DNA from: Fusarium oxysporum f. sp. lycopersici 4287
Taxonomy: Eukaryota; Ascomycota; Sordariomycetes; Hypocreales; Nectriaceae
Length of the DNA stretch: 64,000 nucleotides
Assembly (NCBI RefSeq): GCF_000149955.1
Contig: NC_030986.1
Location: 2,696,084 to 2,760,083, forward strand
Direction: 5' to 3'
Shown here: piece after piece, positions 12,600 to 25,000 of the stretch
Position numbering within the stretch: position 1 is the first letter of the stretch
How the letters are laid out: each line of letters opens with the position of its first letter
Made by a program: the position numbers and the translations under genes
The notes under the pieces: model-generated
The model's database searches: none
What the model was told of the DNA's origin: nothing
The model's input: only the letters and a program-made list of their open reading frames with translations

Positions 12600-14673
12600 T
12601 CACCAATTGCGGTTGCCGTGATATGTCATATCCGGCGCAGCTTCGTTGTTCCCCAAACCCTCAAATGGGGAACCCGTCTGTGTTTGCAATGGGTTCCGAA
12701 GAGTTCTGAGATTTGAGTGTTGAGCTTCATCCTCTTGTGCTGCATATAAAGGTGAGACTGGCAAGACTACTGGCGTCGCTCCAGTTGATGATTCTGTTTC
12801 AGCGTTGCGATCCCGGACCATCATCGATCCGTCGTTTGCATTCTGGGTGGGTACACCCGTCCACTCTTGTATCTGTCTTTCCGTAAGGGGATGTTCCGTT
12901 TGCTGCGGTATGGCTGATAGACTAGATCTAGTCGTCACAGGCTGTGAAGATGTCGACGCTGCCTGGCTGCGATTTTCGGGCAAGGCAAAGTTGTCACGCG
13001 TGGATGAGCTGCCGTACCGCGTTCGAAGTCGACGATGCTGGTGTTCAACACCTTCTCTAGGTGGTGGCCTTCCGTCTCCAGGTACTTGTGCAGAATATCG
13101 AGGCGAGCCATTGTTCCGTGGATCTGCGGCTCCATACGTGGCCATAATTGCCCGTGCCAGAGCCTCATCATGTGGACCACTTGCTGCCATCCTATTGCCT
13201 ACGTCAGTTGATTGATCAAGCGGACAAGGTATTCGTGTTCCTCCTTGTTTCATTTTTGACTCACACTGGATGGATGCTCGCGCCTCTATTTCTCATCAAG
13301 CTTAGGAATGCGGCGGCGGACGAATTTGTCTGTGCCTTAGGTTCTGAATGTAGTCTGTCTCGACAGTAAGGGCAACTATCCGAATCCTCCAACCACTTCT
13401 TGATGCAGTGGTTGCCAAAAACATGCCCACATTTTGGTAGACGAAGAGGAGCCTCTTTAATACCTTCTGGAGTATCAACGCCGTATTCGTTATAACAAAT
13501 TACACAACCTGAAACACGTTAGCTTCAATCAGTTTCGATGGGAGGAAGTTCTTACTTCGGTCTGTCTCAGCTAAGTCCTCAAGCTTGACGCTCATGAGTG
13601 ACTGGAGTGTTAGCTGGGAAGCCACCATCTTGGTCGTCAAAGAGCCTCTGACAAATTGCATCTGTCGGATTAAGGCCTCCTCCACCTCTGGTGATGACTC
13701 GGAACCATTCGGACTGTGGAGAACATGCTCATGATGGCCATGATACCCGTCATCCTCATTGTCGTCGTGTCCGGACTCTGTCGACATTATGCGCCTGCGT
13801 TGTCTGGGGTGAGATCGACGAAATCCAGATGACGAAGGAGGAGGCCCTAGAGTATGTAAGCGTTGGCTTTTGGAAAGATGCTCAGTCAACAACATCGCAC
13901 GAAACAACAAATGATTCACAAACCCACTAGCCTGCGAGACTGGAAGGGTATGTCGAGAAGGGCGGCGCTAATAGGATAGACTTACTGGTAGGAGAGGGAA
14001 GATTACCGAATGACCTGGATGATGACGATGCAGCAGTGAAGTGGCTTCTTCTTGTCGATGTCGGGATGAAAGTTTGAGGGGGTAGCGGGGCTGGGAGAAA
14101 CTGTGGAAAGTAACCAGTGTTGCTATGATTCATACCATTGGCGCTTGAGTCGCCATGGACATATGCCGAACGGTGTAGTGAATTAACTTCCTGGTGGCCG
14201 GCTCCGAGGGGAGGCATGCCCAGACCGAGTCCCTGTGGCTGAAAATCTGAAGGTCTGTTGGCAGGAATTTGGTTTGCGAACGCTGCATCGTGACTGTAGC
14301 TACCAGTGCCAGAAGGTATTGGAGCAACGGCAACCGGCATACTGTTGCGATACGCATGAGCACGGCCATTTGGCCGTGGCGATGCTGGCCCAGGCATGCT
14401 ACCTGCAAACGGGCCCGGAGACGGCATGCCTAACATTGGTGGTAACATAGCTGCATGATGCCCATACGGATCTGGAACAGAGCTGTGTGGCGGCATGGCA
14501 TAGTGATGTGAGTAGAGGTGAGGTAAGCTTGGGTTTTGGGCGTGCCATGGATACGCAGGTGAGTTCTGTGTCTGAGAATGTGGTGCCCAATGGTTTGAGG
14601 CAGAATGCACAGGGTCATAATGGCCGGAAGCCCGGTGGTGGTTGCTTGATAGCACGAAATCCATAGGATCCAT
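12600..14673 (-). CDS. RING-finger domain protein (probable E3 ubiquitin ligase)
   Basis: Four exons, 14673-13986, 13939-13556, 13508-13265 and 13191-12600, give 635 residues. The introns of 46, 47 and 73 bp have good donors (GTAAGT, GTAAGA, GTGAGT) and all phases close. The first 230 residues are low-complexity, rich in His, Pro, Ser, Gly and Met. A conserved helical-looking block follows (about 280-357). The RING lies at about 359-406, with Cys359/Cys362, Cys384-Gly-His386, Cys392 and Cys403/Cys406. The C-terminal 190 residues are again polar and disordered. The usual Cys/His three positions after His386 is Gly389; His391 may stand in. RING proteins bring E2 enzymes to substrates; the substrate here is unknown. 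An in-frame ATG at 14718 would add 15 residues. Confidence 0.85.
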
Positions 14674-17600
14674 TATGAGCAAATGGCTTGAAAATGGTAT
14701 TGGCCCAATCTGGCTCACAAACCAATGGAGCTGCGCAGACGCAAGTCCAGCTGCAGCTCACTGGAACTCGATAAAGGCGAGCGCAATCGTGAAGGCAGCT
14801 CTAGGATTTCGAATAGCACGAAGCGGGTGGGAGGAACGTTGACGGATGCTGATTGCACGAGGGCTCCACGTAGAAGATGAGTGAATATGTGTATTCGTAT
14901 TATATGTGCTGGACTAGGACTATCGGTAGCACGCTGTAGTCACAAACCGGTAATCGGGGAACGCAGATAGGTTGTGGTCATGGGTTCAAAGCTCTCCTGG
15001 CCCCGAGGCAGATGGGAGATGGAGAGCAGAGTAGAGCGTCAGAAGGGCAGACAAGCAGTCGTGGGGAGGTAGAGAGAGCAGCTACGGGCGAATATGAATA
15101 AGTATGATGATGAGGGGGAGTCGTTCGTTATCGGATATTTGCGATAACGCCGATGACGACGTAGTTTCAGCTCTAGCGGCGGCGTTCTGCGACGAGGATG
15201 AGGCGGGGTGTGAGCGGACGGCGTTGCATCTACGAGAAGTCGATAGGAAGAGGGAGATGCAGAGAGAGGAATGGAAGAAAGAAGACTGAAGTGAAGGAGG
15301 GAGAGAGAGGAGGAGGAGGACAAAACGGTGTGGGGGACAGAGACCAAGTGAGAGACAAGAGAAAGAAATGCAAAGAATAAAACGAATGCCACGGCTTGTA
15401 CGAATGAGACCAGACCAGACCAGACTCCCTGGGACCAGGCGGCAGACGGGTGGTGATGATGCTGTGGGTTGCAGGGACAGGCTGGCTGGGAGTGAAATCA
15501 ACAGGTCGCAGAGCTACCCAGGCAAGCTACTAAATGGAAGGTACAATACGGAAGGGCGACAGTTAACGTTCAGTTGGAGTCTTTGTCGTCTCTTGCACGA
15601 TCTGACTCCCACTGTCTGAGCTAGGCTCTCGCTCCTCTCGGTTCAAAGACTGGGCTGTTGGCTGGGCTGTTTAGGACATGGGGTAGAGTCTTACGTTCGC
15701 GGTTAGATATGATAGTTTCATTGAAATAAGAAAAGACCCTTCTCTCGTTTGTCTACCGCCTTGCTTGTAGAAGGGGCGCCGGTCGCGAAATCACCGGTGG
15801 ATGTCGTGGATAGTGCTATGCAAGTTGGGCAATGTAAGTAAGATATTGGAAGTGAATGCTGACCTGAGGCTTGGCCTGGGTGAGCGCCAGTGGTCGCGGA
15901 CTCCAATGGTGGAAGCGTACGAGGCGTTTAGGTAGTGTACCAGCGAATAAAATGAAAACGAACTATGCATAGGTAAGATCTAGATGACGGGGGGCGTGGA
16001 ATGAAATGGTGGCCAAAGACCTTTAGAAAGGTCTGCAAGAGTGCCTTCTTTGTGTTGAACCAAGTCAATTGAGTTAAGCCAAGCTAGATGATACGGTGGA
16101 CAAACAAAAGCGAGAATGGGCCGCTTGGGCGTGTTGTGTTCCTCTAACTCTGAGCAGGGGGAAACACCCTAGCGGATGGTCTGTACGAAATGTGTCATTC
16201 GAGTCAGAGTCGTTGCTACAGTCGCAGTCGCAATTGCATTTCATCAAGGACGGATATGAAACTTGAATCCATCAATGAATGTGCCGACCGGCCGTCCGTG
16301 TTCGGCAGCGGGTGGAGAGCAAGGTTGACCGTGACCATCAAGGAAGCTTCCGACCAGCGGACGCCCTTGATCGTAGTGAGGTTATCAATACGGGACTGAT
16401 TGACAGGTGGGTGAATGGCGGAATTTGCGTGGTTTATGATACGCGCACCGGGCGAAGAATGGATCATCGAGAGCCTCTTATCGACGATGCCAAAAGCGAC
16501 AACAAAATTGGAGGTTTAGCACGGAAATGATATCGCAGTGAAGAAGACAAGTATAGCAACATAGGAACCCTAAGCAATGGAACGAACACAGGCCATCGTC
16601 AACCGCTTCAACAGAGCACCAGACGTGGAAAACCAGCTCCTCATGCGGTCCTGGACAAACAAAGTCACACTCTGCGGCGTGCCAAACCACCCGACCATTG
16701 GTGCCTCCACTTCTAAAAACACAGTTCGCCAAAAGAGTCATGGTCATGGTCGTGGCCATGGTCATGCGTAGAGAAAGTCTAGTCATCAGCTGCATGCGCA
16801 GGGTAGGGAAGAATTCAAGCCCATCCATCAACAGCCAGCCAGCCCGCCCAAGCCCAAGCGGGCACAACCCATCATCGATCGGCCAGGGCACGGAAACTCT
16901 GATCAGGGAATTGCCAACATTTCATGGCCTTTTGGTTCGAGGGAAATGACATGTTGAAAGTGCGTATGATGCAGCGCATAGAATATATGAGACTTACATG
17001 AAAGACCTTCCTCCATGTTGGACTATTGACGAGGCCTGATATGCATGTTCACTGTCAACTTGATTAGGTTGGGGGCCACCTTGATTGCATGGGGTTATCA
17101 GGCCAGCTCCACTGTGAGCGACAAGTCCTGTAAATTCTTACATACTTACCCAGGTAGGTAGTACTTACTACTCCGTAAGACAGAACCGACCCCTCCACTT
17201 GTATCCGATTCATCAACAGACTCAACCCATACATCACTTCATGCAACAGCGGAAACAACCAGTTTCAGCTGATCAGGGCCAAGGTATGGCTAGTAGAGGC
17301 GCCTTCTCCGAAGTAAAATAAACAAAAGTCCTGACAAGGGATTCGATCAGGCCTGTCTAAAATAACCACGTTTAGATAGCCAATGCACCTAGTAAGCTTC
17401 TCCTCTTGGGAAATCAATCATCTTGTATACTCTTAAAACTTTTGAGACTCGACATAAATCAGAAGACGATTCTTAACAAGGTGCATAATGGGAAGTGAGC
17501 AAACTCAACATGATTGAGCTATGACCGGTTACAAAGTATTAGCCAATGCATAATTGACTTGGTTTATCAGGTTCTGGTGATACACTATGAACGTCTTTGG

Positions 17601-19425
17601 TTGGTGCTGTGATGATTCAAGGCGTAAACATGATCCATCATGTGAGCCGTCGCCTCGCGTGCCTCGAGCCATTCATGATTCACAACACGGGCCCACGTCC
17701 ATTTAGCCAAGACAAACAGGCGTTCGTTCATCAGCTAGAGAGACAGGGGCCTTTGAGCGAGGAGGGCCAAAAGCCCAAAACTCCCTCCATCATAGAGAGG
17801 GCCACTACTAGCCAGACTTGCCCCGGCGTCAACCTTGCGTTCATCTGACGTTGGCAGCGCTCGAGCAAAAGCCAAAACCTCCTACCTGAACTATTCAAGT
17901 CCGGCGACCGGATTCGTCATTTGGCGAACGAACGAGAACAAGGAAAGCTGCATAAGCATACGCGAATCTGCTAAAAGGGATTTGTCTGAATACAGTCATG
18001 TCTTTCATGACATGGTCAGTATCGTTGCGTATGAGGATACTCACCATTATTCGGGTGCCGTTTGTTCTTCATAACCATTAAAGTTATTTCCTCTTGCGAC
18101 TTCTCCTGCATCAACCACAAATATTGCCAGCCCAGCAGACTCGTTATCAACCAAAATGTACCAAAGGATACCGTTTCCCGACGGCACAGCCGAGCGGATA
18201 CCTACTGTAATCACAAACACAACATAATATAATAAAAGTCGCACCACCTTATCCCGAGGCCTTTATAGTAATTCAGCCCATCGTTTACGTGAAGTGGTCA
18301 TGTTTCAAACCGCCACTGTGTAAATCATCACAGCCAAGAGATCCCGTCCGCCGGAGGCTTGCTTGTTGCACATTGCTCTTACCTACACATGTCTTACACG
18401 ACTGTGTCATAAAGTCAAGGAAGCGAACATTTTCTATGGAAAATCGGATACGGCTACGGAAAGGGATTTCGAGGATGGGCTGGACCAAATACCGATATTC
18501 AATCTTTGTGGTGCATTGAAATCGCCGTGACTGAAATATGAGATGGATCCATCATGCACTTTCCTTCCTGCCCATTGGAGCCGTTGACCGAGCTGTGAAG
18601 CACTTAAGGAAACCTTAAAAGCACTGCAAGATGCCCTTCAGCCTCACGTGTCTACACATCACCCTCATCGAAATTCTGAAGAACCAATAGCTGCAACCAC
18701 TTTAGCCCACGAAACGAAACGAAACATCAGCTGGTCCCTCGGTGTTTGGGAACCCGTAGGATCTACCCAGAACGTTGTTGGTGCCCTTGCCATTCCAGAT
18801 CTGCACTAAATCAACTCTGAAGATAGCAAAGAACACTCCCCGGTGTCCTTCAAAAGCAAATGCCTTATTCGCTATGTAAACTTCTTAAACCCTGGTGAAG
18901 ATCACAAACACTCGGAGGGTCCGCTCATTTGAGGCAGCTTGATTCATATTTCCTATTCTGGCTGTTTGCCCGGCCTCGGCTGGAAGCTTGGAGCAACGCA
19001 CAACAAAGTACATAAATAAATCCCCCCCAGGCACGACATAGGAGCAAGGATGATGTATCAAGGCTGTTGAGCTGAGCCGGTTATACATGTGACCCCTAGG
19101 CTCCGTCTTCTTGCTGCCACGTTTCGATGCAAAGCGAGGCCTCATTCATATACAAAACAACAGGAGGATGGAACAAGAATATATCCCTCTCCCTTCCGAT
19201 GCGGCAGCGGCAACCACAACATATTCGCCATCGAACAGTCGTCTCGGCTCGTCAATCTCTTGCTCGGTCCCGAGTGTTTGTGCTGTGGTGCAAGCATGCG
19301 CTGACGGGCTCCAGCGCCGTGTTGGTTTGTCGAGAGGGTGACACTGCAGCCAGTACTCACTTCGCTCGAACCCCATGATGCAGACATTCGACCCTCAACA
19401 ACGCTCATGTTCGAGTAGCCTATTC
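14674..19425. other. 4.75-kb intergenic region
   Basis: Lies between the RING start and the APC2 stop, both minus strand. It contains the CT-rich tract described separately, a TACCCAGGTAGGTAGTA cluster near 17150, and otherwise only short reading frames on both strands with no recognisable product. I find no tRNA or transposon signature. Confidence 0.55.
15040..15390 (-). promoter_or_regulatory. CT-rich (sense strand) promoter tract of RING gene
   Basis: The plus strand is strongly purine-biased with many GGAGGA and GAGAGA runs, so the sense strand of the RING gene is CT-rich 370-720 bp upstream of its ATG. This is typical of fungal core promoters and long 5' leaders. The transcription start cannot be placed from sequence. 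Confidence 0.45.
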
Positions 19426-22032
19426 TCATTTCTTCGGCAAGCGATACTTGCCGCCGGCTAGCTCTAATTTATTCTCCGCCACCTTTTCTGCCAAAAACTC
19501 CTGCAACTCCTCATTAGTCCAGGAACAGCCATCGGGAATCAGCATTTTCATCATCATTAGCATCTGTCCAAGTGGCATAGTTGGTGCTGAGTTTGTCAGC
19601 ATGCCTACAATGAACTGCCAGTATACAGTTCGGCGCTCCTGCTCCTTGGGATCGATTTTAGGCTTGCGAGGAGACGAGCGGCTGTCATTGCCAAGTTCTT
19701 GAGCTTCACCAGGATCACCAGATTCACCTGCTTGTTCACCCTCATTCAAACGCTCCAAGACAACATAGGTTCGGCTGCCAACATCACGGAGCACTCTCCT
19801 GGAGATCCAGAATTTTAGAGCCAGGTCGAGAAGATCCTCGTCTATCATGAGCTGTTGCCATATCTCATCGAAAGTTCGTTCTGAGGGGCCGGATTTGCCT
19901 TCAGTGCTGTCGTCCCGGAACGCGTATATCACAGCAGCCTCGTAAGTCTTGCATTCAAGCTCGACAGTGCGGTCCTCGAAGTCAAGTTTGACAGTTGCAG
20001 TACCTAACTGATCCAACCAAGTGAGTTTCCGAGAGGTCTTGAGTCGCTCAAACCCTTGTTCGTATCTGGCCCGCATCGCGGCAACGGGTGGCGGAACTGT
20101 GAAAGGGTCTTTAGGTAAGGTTGGCCAGAAGAGTCGGGAGAGGATCTTGGAGTGATATGCCAGTGCTCCTGAATCAAGCGACGGTTGACAAACATTCTTT
20201 CCGAGAACTGCATCGACTCTTTTTGAGTCTTGAATATCCTTCATCATGACATCGCAATTTTGTAAAGCATTGTCGCCGAACCGCTTTTTAAGTAGGCTCA
20301 GTACTTTGGTCTCTTGTATAAAGTTTGCCTGGTTAGAAAGTAATCGCTCCGCGATGATAAGTTGGAACTCCTTGATAAAAATCTCTTGAGAGCCAAGCGC
20401 GTTGATCAGAGTTCCGATGACGTCCTCGTTCTTAGGTCTCTTGTAGTTGACACCTGCGTCCACAGGATCGGGCACCCAGGTCATGTCGTTCCAGTCCAGA
20501 TCCTCGTCGTCGACCTGGCGCCGTTGCTGTTGAGAAGCTGAGTTGAGCAACACTGCCAACTCCGCAAGCTTTGCCTTTCCCTCCTCCGTACTAGCCTCAC
20601 TCGGGTTAGAGAGCAAGCCTGTGACCACGATCCTAATAGCATCGTCCCGCTGGCACAGGTACAGCTGTAGTGCGTGAACGACGCGATCAAGGAGAACCTT
20701 TGAATGATCCAGGGCATGAAATGTCCTTATCATAGAAATGTACGTCTGAAGGATATCGGAGGTGGATCGTCCAGGGTGAAGGAGTCGCTTCTGAAGAGCG
20801 AGTGAGAATGTGTCGGTCAATTGAAGGCGACGTTGTGGCGTAGAAACGGCCAGACGAAGATCCTCGAGTCCGCCTCGGCTTTCAGGCCAATTCAAGGCGA
20901 TATCAAATAGCTCTTGGATTCGCAGAGTAGCAAGGCGACCTACCGCGATCTCCCTCCAGCATTCAACGTCGCTCCAAGCGATACGAGTTTCAAGACGACT
21001 GAAGACCTCAACAGCGAGGCGACCGTACTGGTTTTCAACCCAATCTGAAAGATGACCAAGGCACCCAGTCAAGGTACTTGAGCCTGGCGTTGACGACTGT
21101 TCAGACGCTTTCCAGAATCCTGAATAGGAGGTCTTGATAAATTCCTCCATGCTGGCATCCATGATTTCGGCGAAGAGCACTTGAAATCTCTCCCCTACAA
21201 GTCCAACATTCTTAAGTGACTCAATAAGTCCCAGAAGCTCTTCCCGAACCGCCGAATCGCCACAGTTGTCTTGTGATTCTAATATTCCATCATAGCGTCT
21301 CCCTATACCAAGGCTAGAACGGATGAGTCGCTGTAAGACACTTGTCAGGGCATTCGTCAAGCCTTGGTTGAGAGAGTTACCAATGATGGTATGTAAATCA
21401 CGACGAAACTTTGAAAAAGATGCGTTAGCAGATGCGTCGTCCTCGTAGCCTTGGACTATGAGTGTCAAGCCCCAAAGATATTGCCTGTGAGCTGCTTCGA
21501 GAGTCGAGACACTTGAGGCCAAGACCTGTGTGTGATCACCCTGACTGGAACACGCAGACAACAGTGGCATAACATGGTGAATAAAGTGCTGGCGAACTTG
21601 GTGTGTGTGCCAAAGGAGGATATCTTCTGTATGGGCTGCCTGGGGCAAAGAGCGGCCAGGGTAGAGAAGTAGAGCTAGGGAATCACGGAAATCCAAGTCA
21701 ACGTCTTGTGACTCTGGAGGCAAAGTGCCAAAGGAATCTTCAACCGCAACTGAAGTTGGTAGTTGGATCTTGGATGTGACAGCATGCCATGCTCGATCCC
21801 ACCTCACCTGGTCATCGGCATGTTGAAGAGTCTCGTGAAAGAGAGGCGGTGGTGGTGGTGGTGGTGGGGGAGCATGTTGAGGTGACGCGTGGGGACCTCC
21901 AAAGGCAGCACCTTGATCGGTAAAGGCTGCAACGGGAGTTGAACGGGGCGTGGGCGATGAGACATCCGTCTGGAAAACGGACCAGAAGACCTTTTGCTTG
22001 CGTGCCCGGTATCGCGACGCTGTTAGGACCAT
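19426..22032 (-). CDS. apc2: Anaphase-promoting complex subunit 2 (cullin-family scaffold)
   Basis: A single exon of 868 residues. APC2 is the cullin-like subunit that pairs with the RING subunit APC11 in the nuclear APC/C, which ubiquitinates securin and mitotic cyclins. A proline run (nine Pro) sits at about 52-60 in a disordered N-terminus. Helical repeats follow. The cullin homology core includes FIKEFQLIIAERLLSNQ near 540-560 and VMMKDIQDSKRVDA near 600. The C-terminal 60 residues read as the winged-helix APC2 domain (CSWTNEELQEFLAEKV), ending GGKYRLPKK. I chose the ATG at 22032 because MVLTASRYRARKQKVFWSVF begins the conserved part; an upstream in-frame ATG at 22149 adds 39 unlikely residues. 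Length and motifs fit the family and no residue looks broken. Confidence 0.93.
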   Translation of the reverse strand: MVLTASRYRARKQKVFWSVFQTDVSSPTPRSTPVAAFTDQGAAFGGPHASPQHAPPPPPPPPPLFHETLQHADDQVRWDRAWHAVTSKIQLPTSVAVEDSFGTLPPESQDVDLDFRDSLALLLYPGRSLPQAAHTEDILLWHTHQVRQHFIHHVMPLLSACSSQGDHTQVLASSVSTLEAAHRQYLWGLTLIVQGYEDDASANASFSKFRRDLHTIIGNSLNQGLTNALTSVLQRLIRSSLGIGRRYDGILESQDNCGDSAVREELLGLIESLKNVGLVGERFQVLFAEIMDASMEEFIKTSYSGFWKASEQSSTPGSSTLTGCLGHLSDWVENQYGRLAVEVFSRLETRIAWSDVECWREIAVGRLATLRIQELFDIALNWPESRGGLEDLRLAVSTPQRRLQLTDTFSLALQKRLLHPGRSTSDILQTYISMIRTFHALDHSKVLLDRVVHALQLYLCQRDDAIRIVVTGLLSNPSEASTEEGKAKLAELAVLLNSASQQQRRQVDDEDLDWNDMTWVPDPVDAGVNYKRPKNEDVIGTLINALGSQEIFIKEFQLIIAERLLSNQANFIQETKVLSLLKKRFGDNALQNCDVMMKDIQDSKRVDAVLGKNVCQPSLDSGALAYHSKILSRLFWPTLPKDPFTVPPPVAAMRARYEQGFERLKTSRKLTWLDQLGTATVKLDFEDRTVELECKTYEAAVIYAFRDDSTEGKSGPSERTFDEIWQQLMIDEDLLDLALKFWISRRVLRDVGSRTYVVLERLNEGEQAGESGDPGEAQELGNDSRSSPRKPKIDPKEQERRTVYWQFIVGMLTNSAPTMPLGQMLMMMKMLIPDGCSWTNEELQEFLAEKVAENKLELAGGKYRLPKK

Positions 22033-25000
22033 TGTGGCATTGTAGTGTGGTTTGAAATGGGGTGTGAGAATGTCAACAAAAGAGATGTTTTGGTTGTTGT
22101 TGGTACGTGCGGATACAGTTACTGGCAAGTGGATACTTTGAACATGCACAAGGTTTCTACCGTTTATGTCACAGTGGGGCGCAGGACGGGCCGCGCTCCT
22201 TCAACGGCACGTTGGACCCCCGTCGGAGGGCGGCCGACACTCAACATGGTAAGTCGTGTAAGTGATCATCGGGGGGTTTACAAAGACACAGGAAAGAGGT
22301 TCTTCTTTTTCGTAGCACGATTCTTGGAACCTAGTGTATCGCAGAATGAAGTAAGAAAAAAGGTCTGTAGACCCGGTGAGCGATTTGCAAACGAACTATA
22401 TGGAGCCCTTGTAAATTGACTGTTTACTGATACCTACCACGGTTCATTTGGTAAGAAGACTCGTGTAAATCGACTATCTGGGCACGATGGGTAACAACTA
22501 CGGAGTCAATTTGTTGATTTGACTCGGAGGGTTTTGTTGCACACACCCCTAACGACCCAGTAAGCCTTAGACGAAAGCACGGATGCCGTATGTACATACG
22601 TCTACTCCAGATGTTTACGGCGTTTCAGATAAGGTATGAGGCTCAATTTTGTTTTTCTGTAAGATGTTGTTTCGCCAGCAGACGTTTGGACCATCCCATC
22701 GCCATCTCCCGGAAACTCAGCCCAGCGGCCGGCTTGTCCAGCTTGGAGGATCGATTTGTTCGCAAACTAAGCTTACTATAGGGCGAGGCGAGGCGCACTG
22801 CACTAACTAGATGTCAGATCTTGATGCCTGGCCCGTGGTGATTCGAGAAAGATTTTAAAATTGAACTGGGTGAGAAGGGGGTGGCAGAGTATCGCTTCGT
22901 TGCGAGTCAGCCAACCAGGGTGACAGAGTTGGAACAGAGTCGGTGACGGCGTGCTATAGGGGAGTAAAAAATACGACGGACTCCGTAGCATGGAAAGAAT
23001 CCTGGAGGATCACGATTTGGGTGAACTGTGAATTATCGCTAGGAGGAAAAGCATGAGCTAGGTAATAAACGAGACCATCAGGGGCAGATTTTGGGGCCAG
23101 CGAAGATCATCTCCGTCTCGGCCGATACGCTTCAAGTTCGGCTCCGGGGGCGGTATTTTGGTCAGTGGATTTTCAGCGGACGAAGAGCTCCCTTTGAAAG
23201 GTTGAACCGCCAAATAATTAGATTCAGGATACCGCATAGGAAGTAGGCACGACTCTTGTGCGTTTGCTTCATTGATACGTAGCTGCTCTCGACTCTATTT
23301 GCTTGGCGACGGCCAAAATTCTTAACTCCGATGCAGAAACCCGCCAAGGCACGGCTCAATCATCTCCGAAAACTAAAGCTCGACCTTGATCATCCTCTAA
23401 TTAGAAGTAAGGTAGTCTAGTTGAAGGCGAGGCCTTTCGTCCAGGTTCAGGCCCGAGGAAACGGTTAAATGTTACCCTACTCTGGTGTTGCTGTAGGTTT
23501 TGACGGTCGAGGCGTTTATCGGCCAATGGTGCACCACAGTTCGCCGAATTGACTTCCAGCGTTCTTTAGATGCTTGTTTGTTTCGGTTGACAGCCCCGGT
23601 TGATCGGGGAGCTAAAAAAAAAAAAAAAAAAAAAAAACCCCCAAAAAACGAAAAGACAAGAAAGGTAGCGAAGAGTCTTATTGAAGGGTGCTATCGTCCA
23701 GTCTGCGATATGACATCCATTAGTCCCCAGAACTTGGAAAGCCCTTATGCTGGCACATTGTCATTTTGCAGCCTACCACCGACCTTGTGCCCTGCGAACC
23801 TGTGTTTCGGGTACCTTGCAGTTGCTGTAGAAGAAAACGGTAACAACTCCCTTCTTTCTTAGGTCAATTCAACCTTTTATCCCCACCTCCACATTTATTT
23901 CGCCTTAACTAGACATAACATCCCGCTTTTCCCAGCCCTATCCAGAGTGCTTGTGCCTTACCATTGATCAACGTCGTATTGCGCAACGACCTCTTGTCTG
24001 CCTCGAGATCCTTGATTCTCATGTTATGCTATGGATCGCTGGGGTGGCAGGGCTATTAATCAGTGAGCCTCAGCCTAGGAAAACTGGGTTCTCTTATGAC
24101 AGCGCCTCCTGGGTGGCCAGGGTTCCTCCTTAATGCATCCGCGCCTTTCGTGAGCTATCCGAATAAGGAAGGAAAGCTGACACACAAAGGTCTCTCTTTT
24201 CACAAGTGAAAAGGCGACGATCTGATCCATTGTGACACTTGGCACTGGACCTCGCCATTCTCATGTCTAGGGGTTGATCTATCGCCGTGATGGATTTCGC
24301 TTGTCGAATCAATTACTATAAAGGAAAGACGGTCCCGTCGTTGTGGTCCATGGCGTCATGAACAGACAAGCATTTAAGATTTTCTTCCGGTTTTCCGGCT
24401 GTCAAAAGGTTATCTTAGGCTACAGTTGTACAGTACAGTACGCCTGTGCCGTATAGGTTTATGCTACCCTACCAGCTGCCTACCCAGGTTCCGTCACAGT
24501 TGATATAATCTGATTCGCTAGCTCACATAAACGTAATTAGCTACGTAGCACAGTAGATACGAATGCCGGTATCCAACGACTTACTGCAAGGACAACAGGA
24601 GTAAGTGACCCTTACACTCTAGCAAAAGAACCGGGAACCTGTCCGCTCGCGTCAGTTATCTCCACTCAGCAACCATCCCTCCGTCAGGATTGGCCAAGGT
24701 CAAGTCAGCAGATTCATACATATGTATACATACATTGATGCATTACTTTGGCCATGATATTCGTTTGTCAATGCCCTATACTTCAGACTGTTACTGGTTC
24801 AGCTTTCTGACAGAATCAGGCTTGATTGTTCCAGAAACCATGTGGCTGGCCCCCGTTTCATTAAACAAGATCAAATGCAATGCACATGCCATGTCGGTGA
24901 ATTGGGGTGCATTTTCGATGACATCCTCTAGGTGTGAGCGTATCAGACCTGACAGCATCCCCACGCAAGACTCAGGGGGTGATGAATGCAGCCCAGACCA

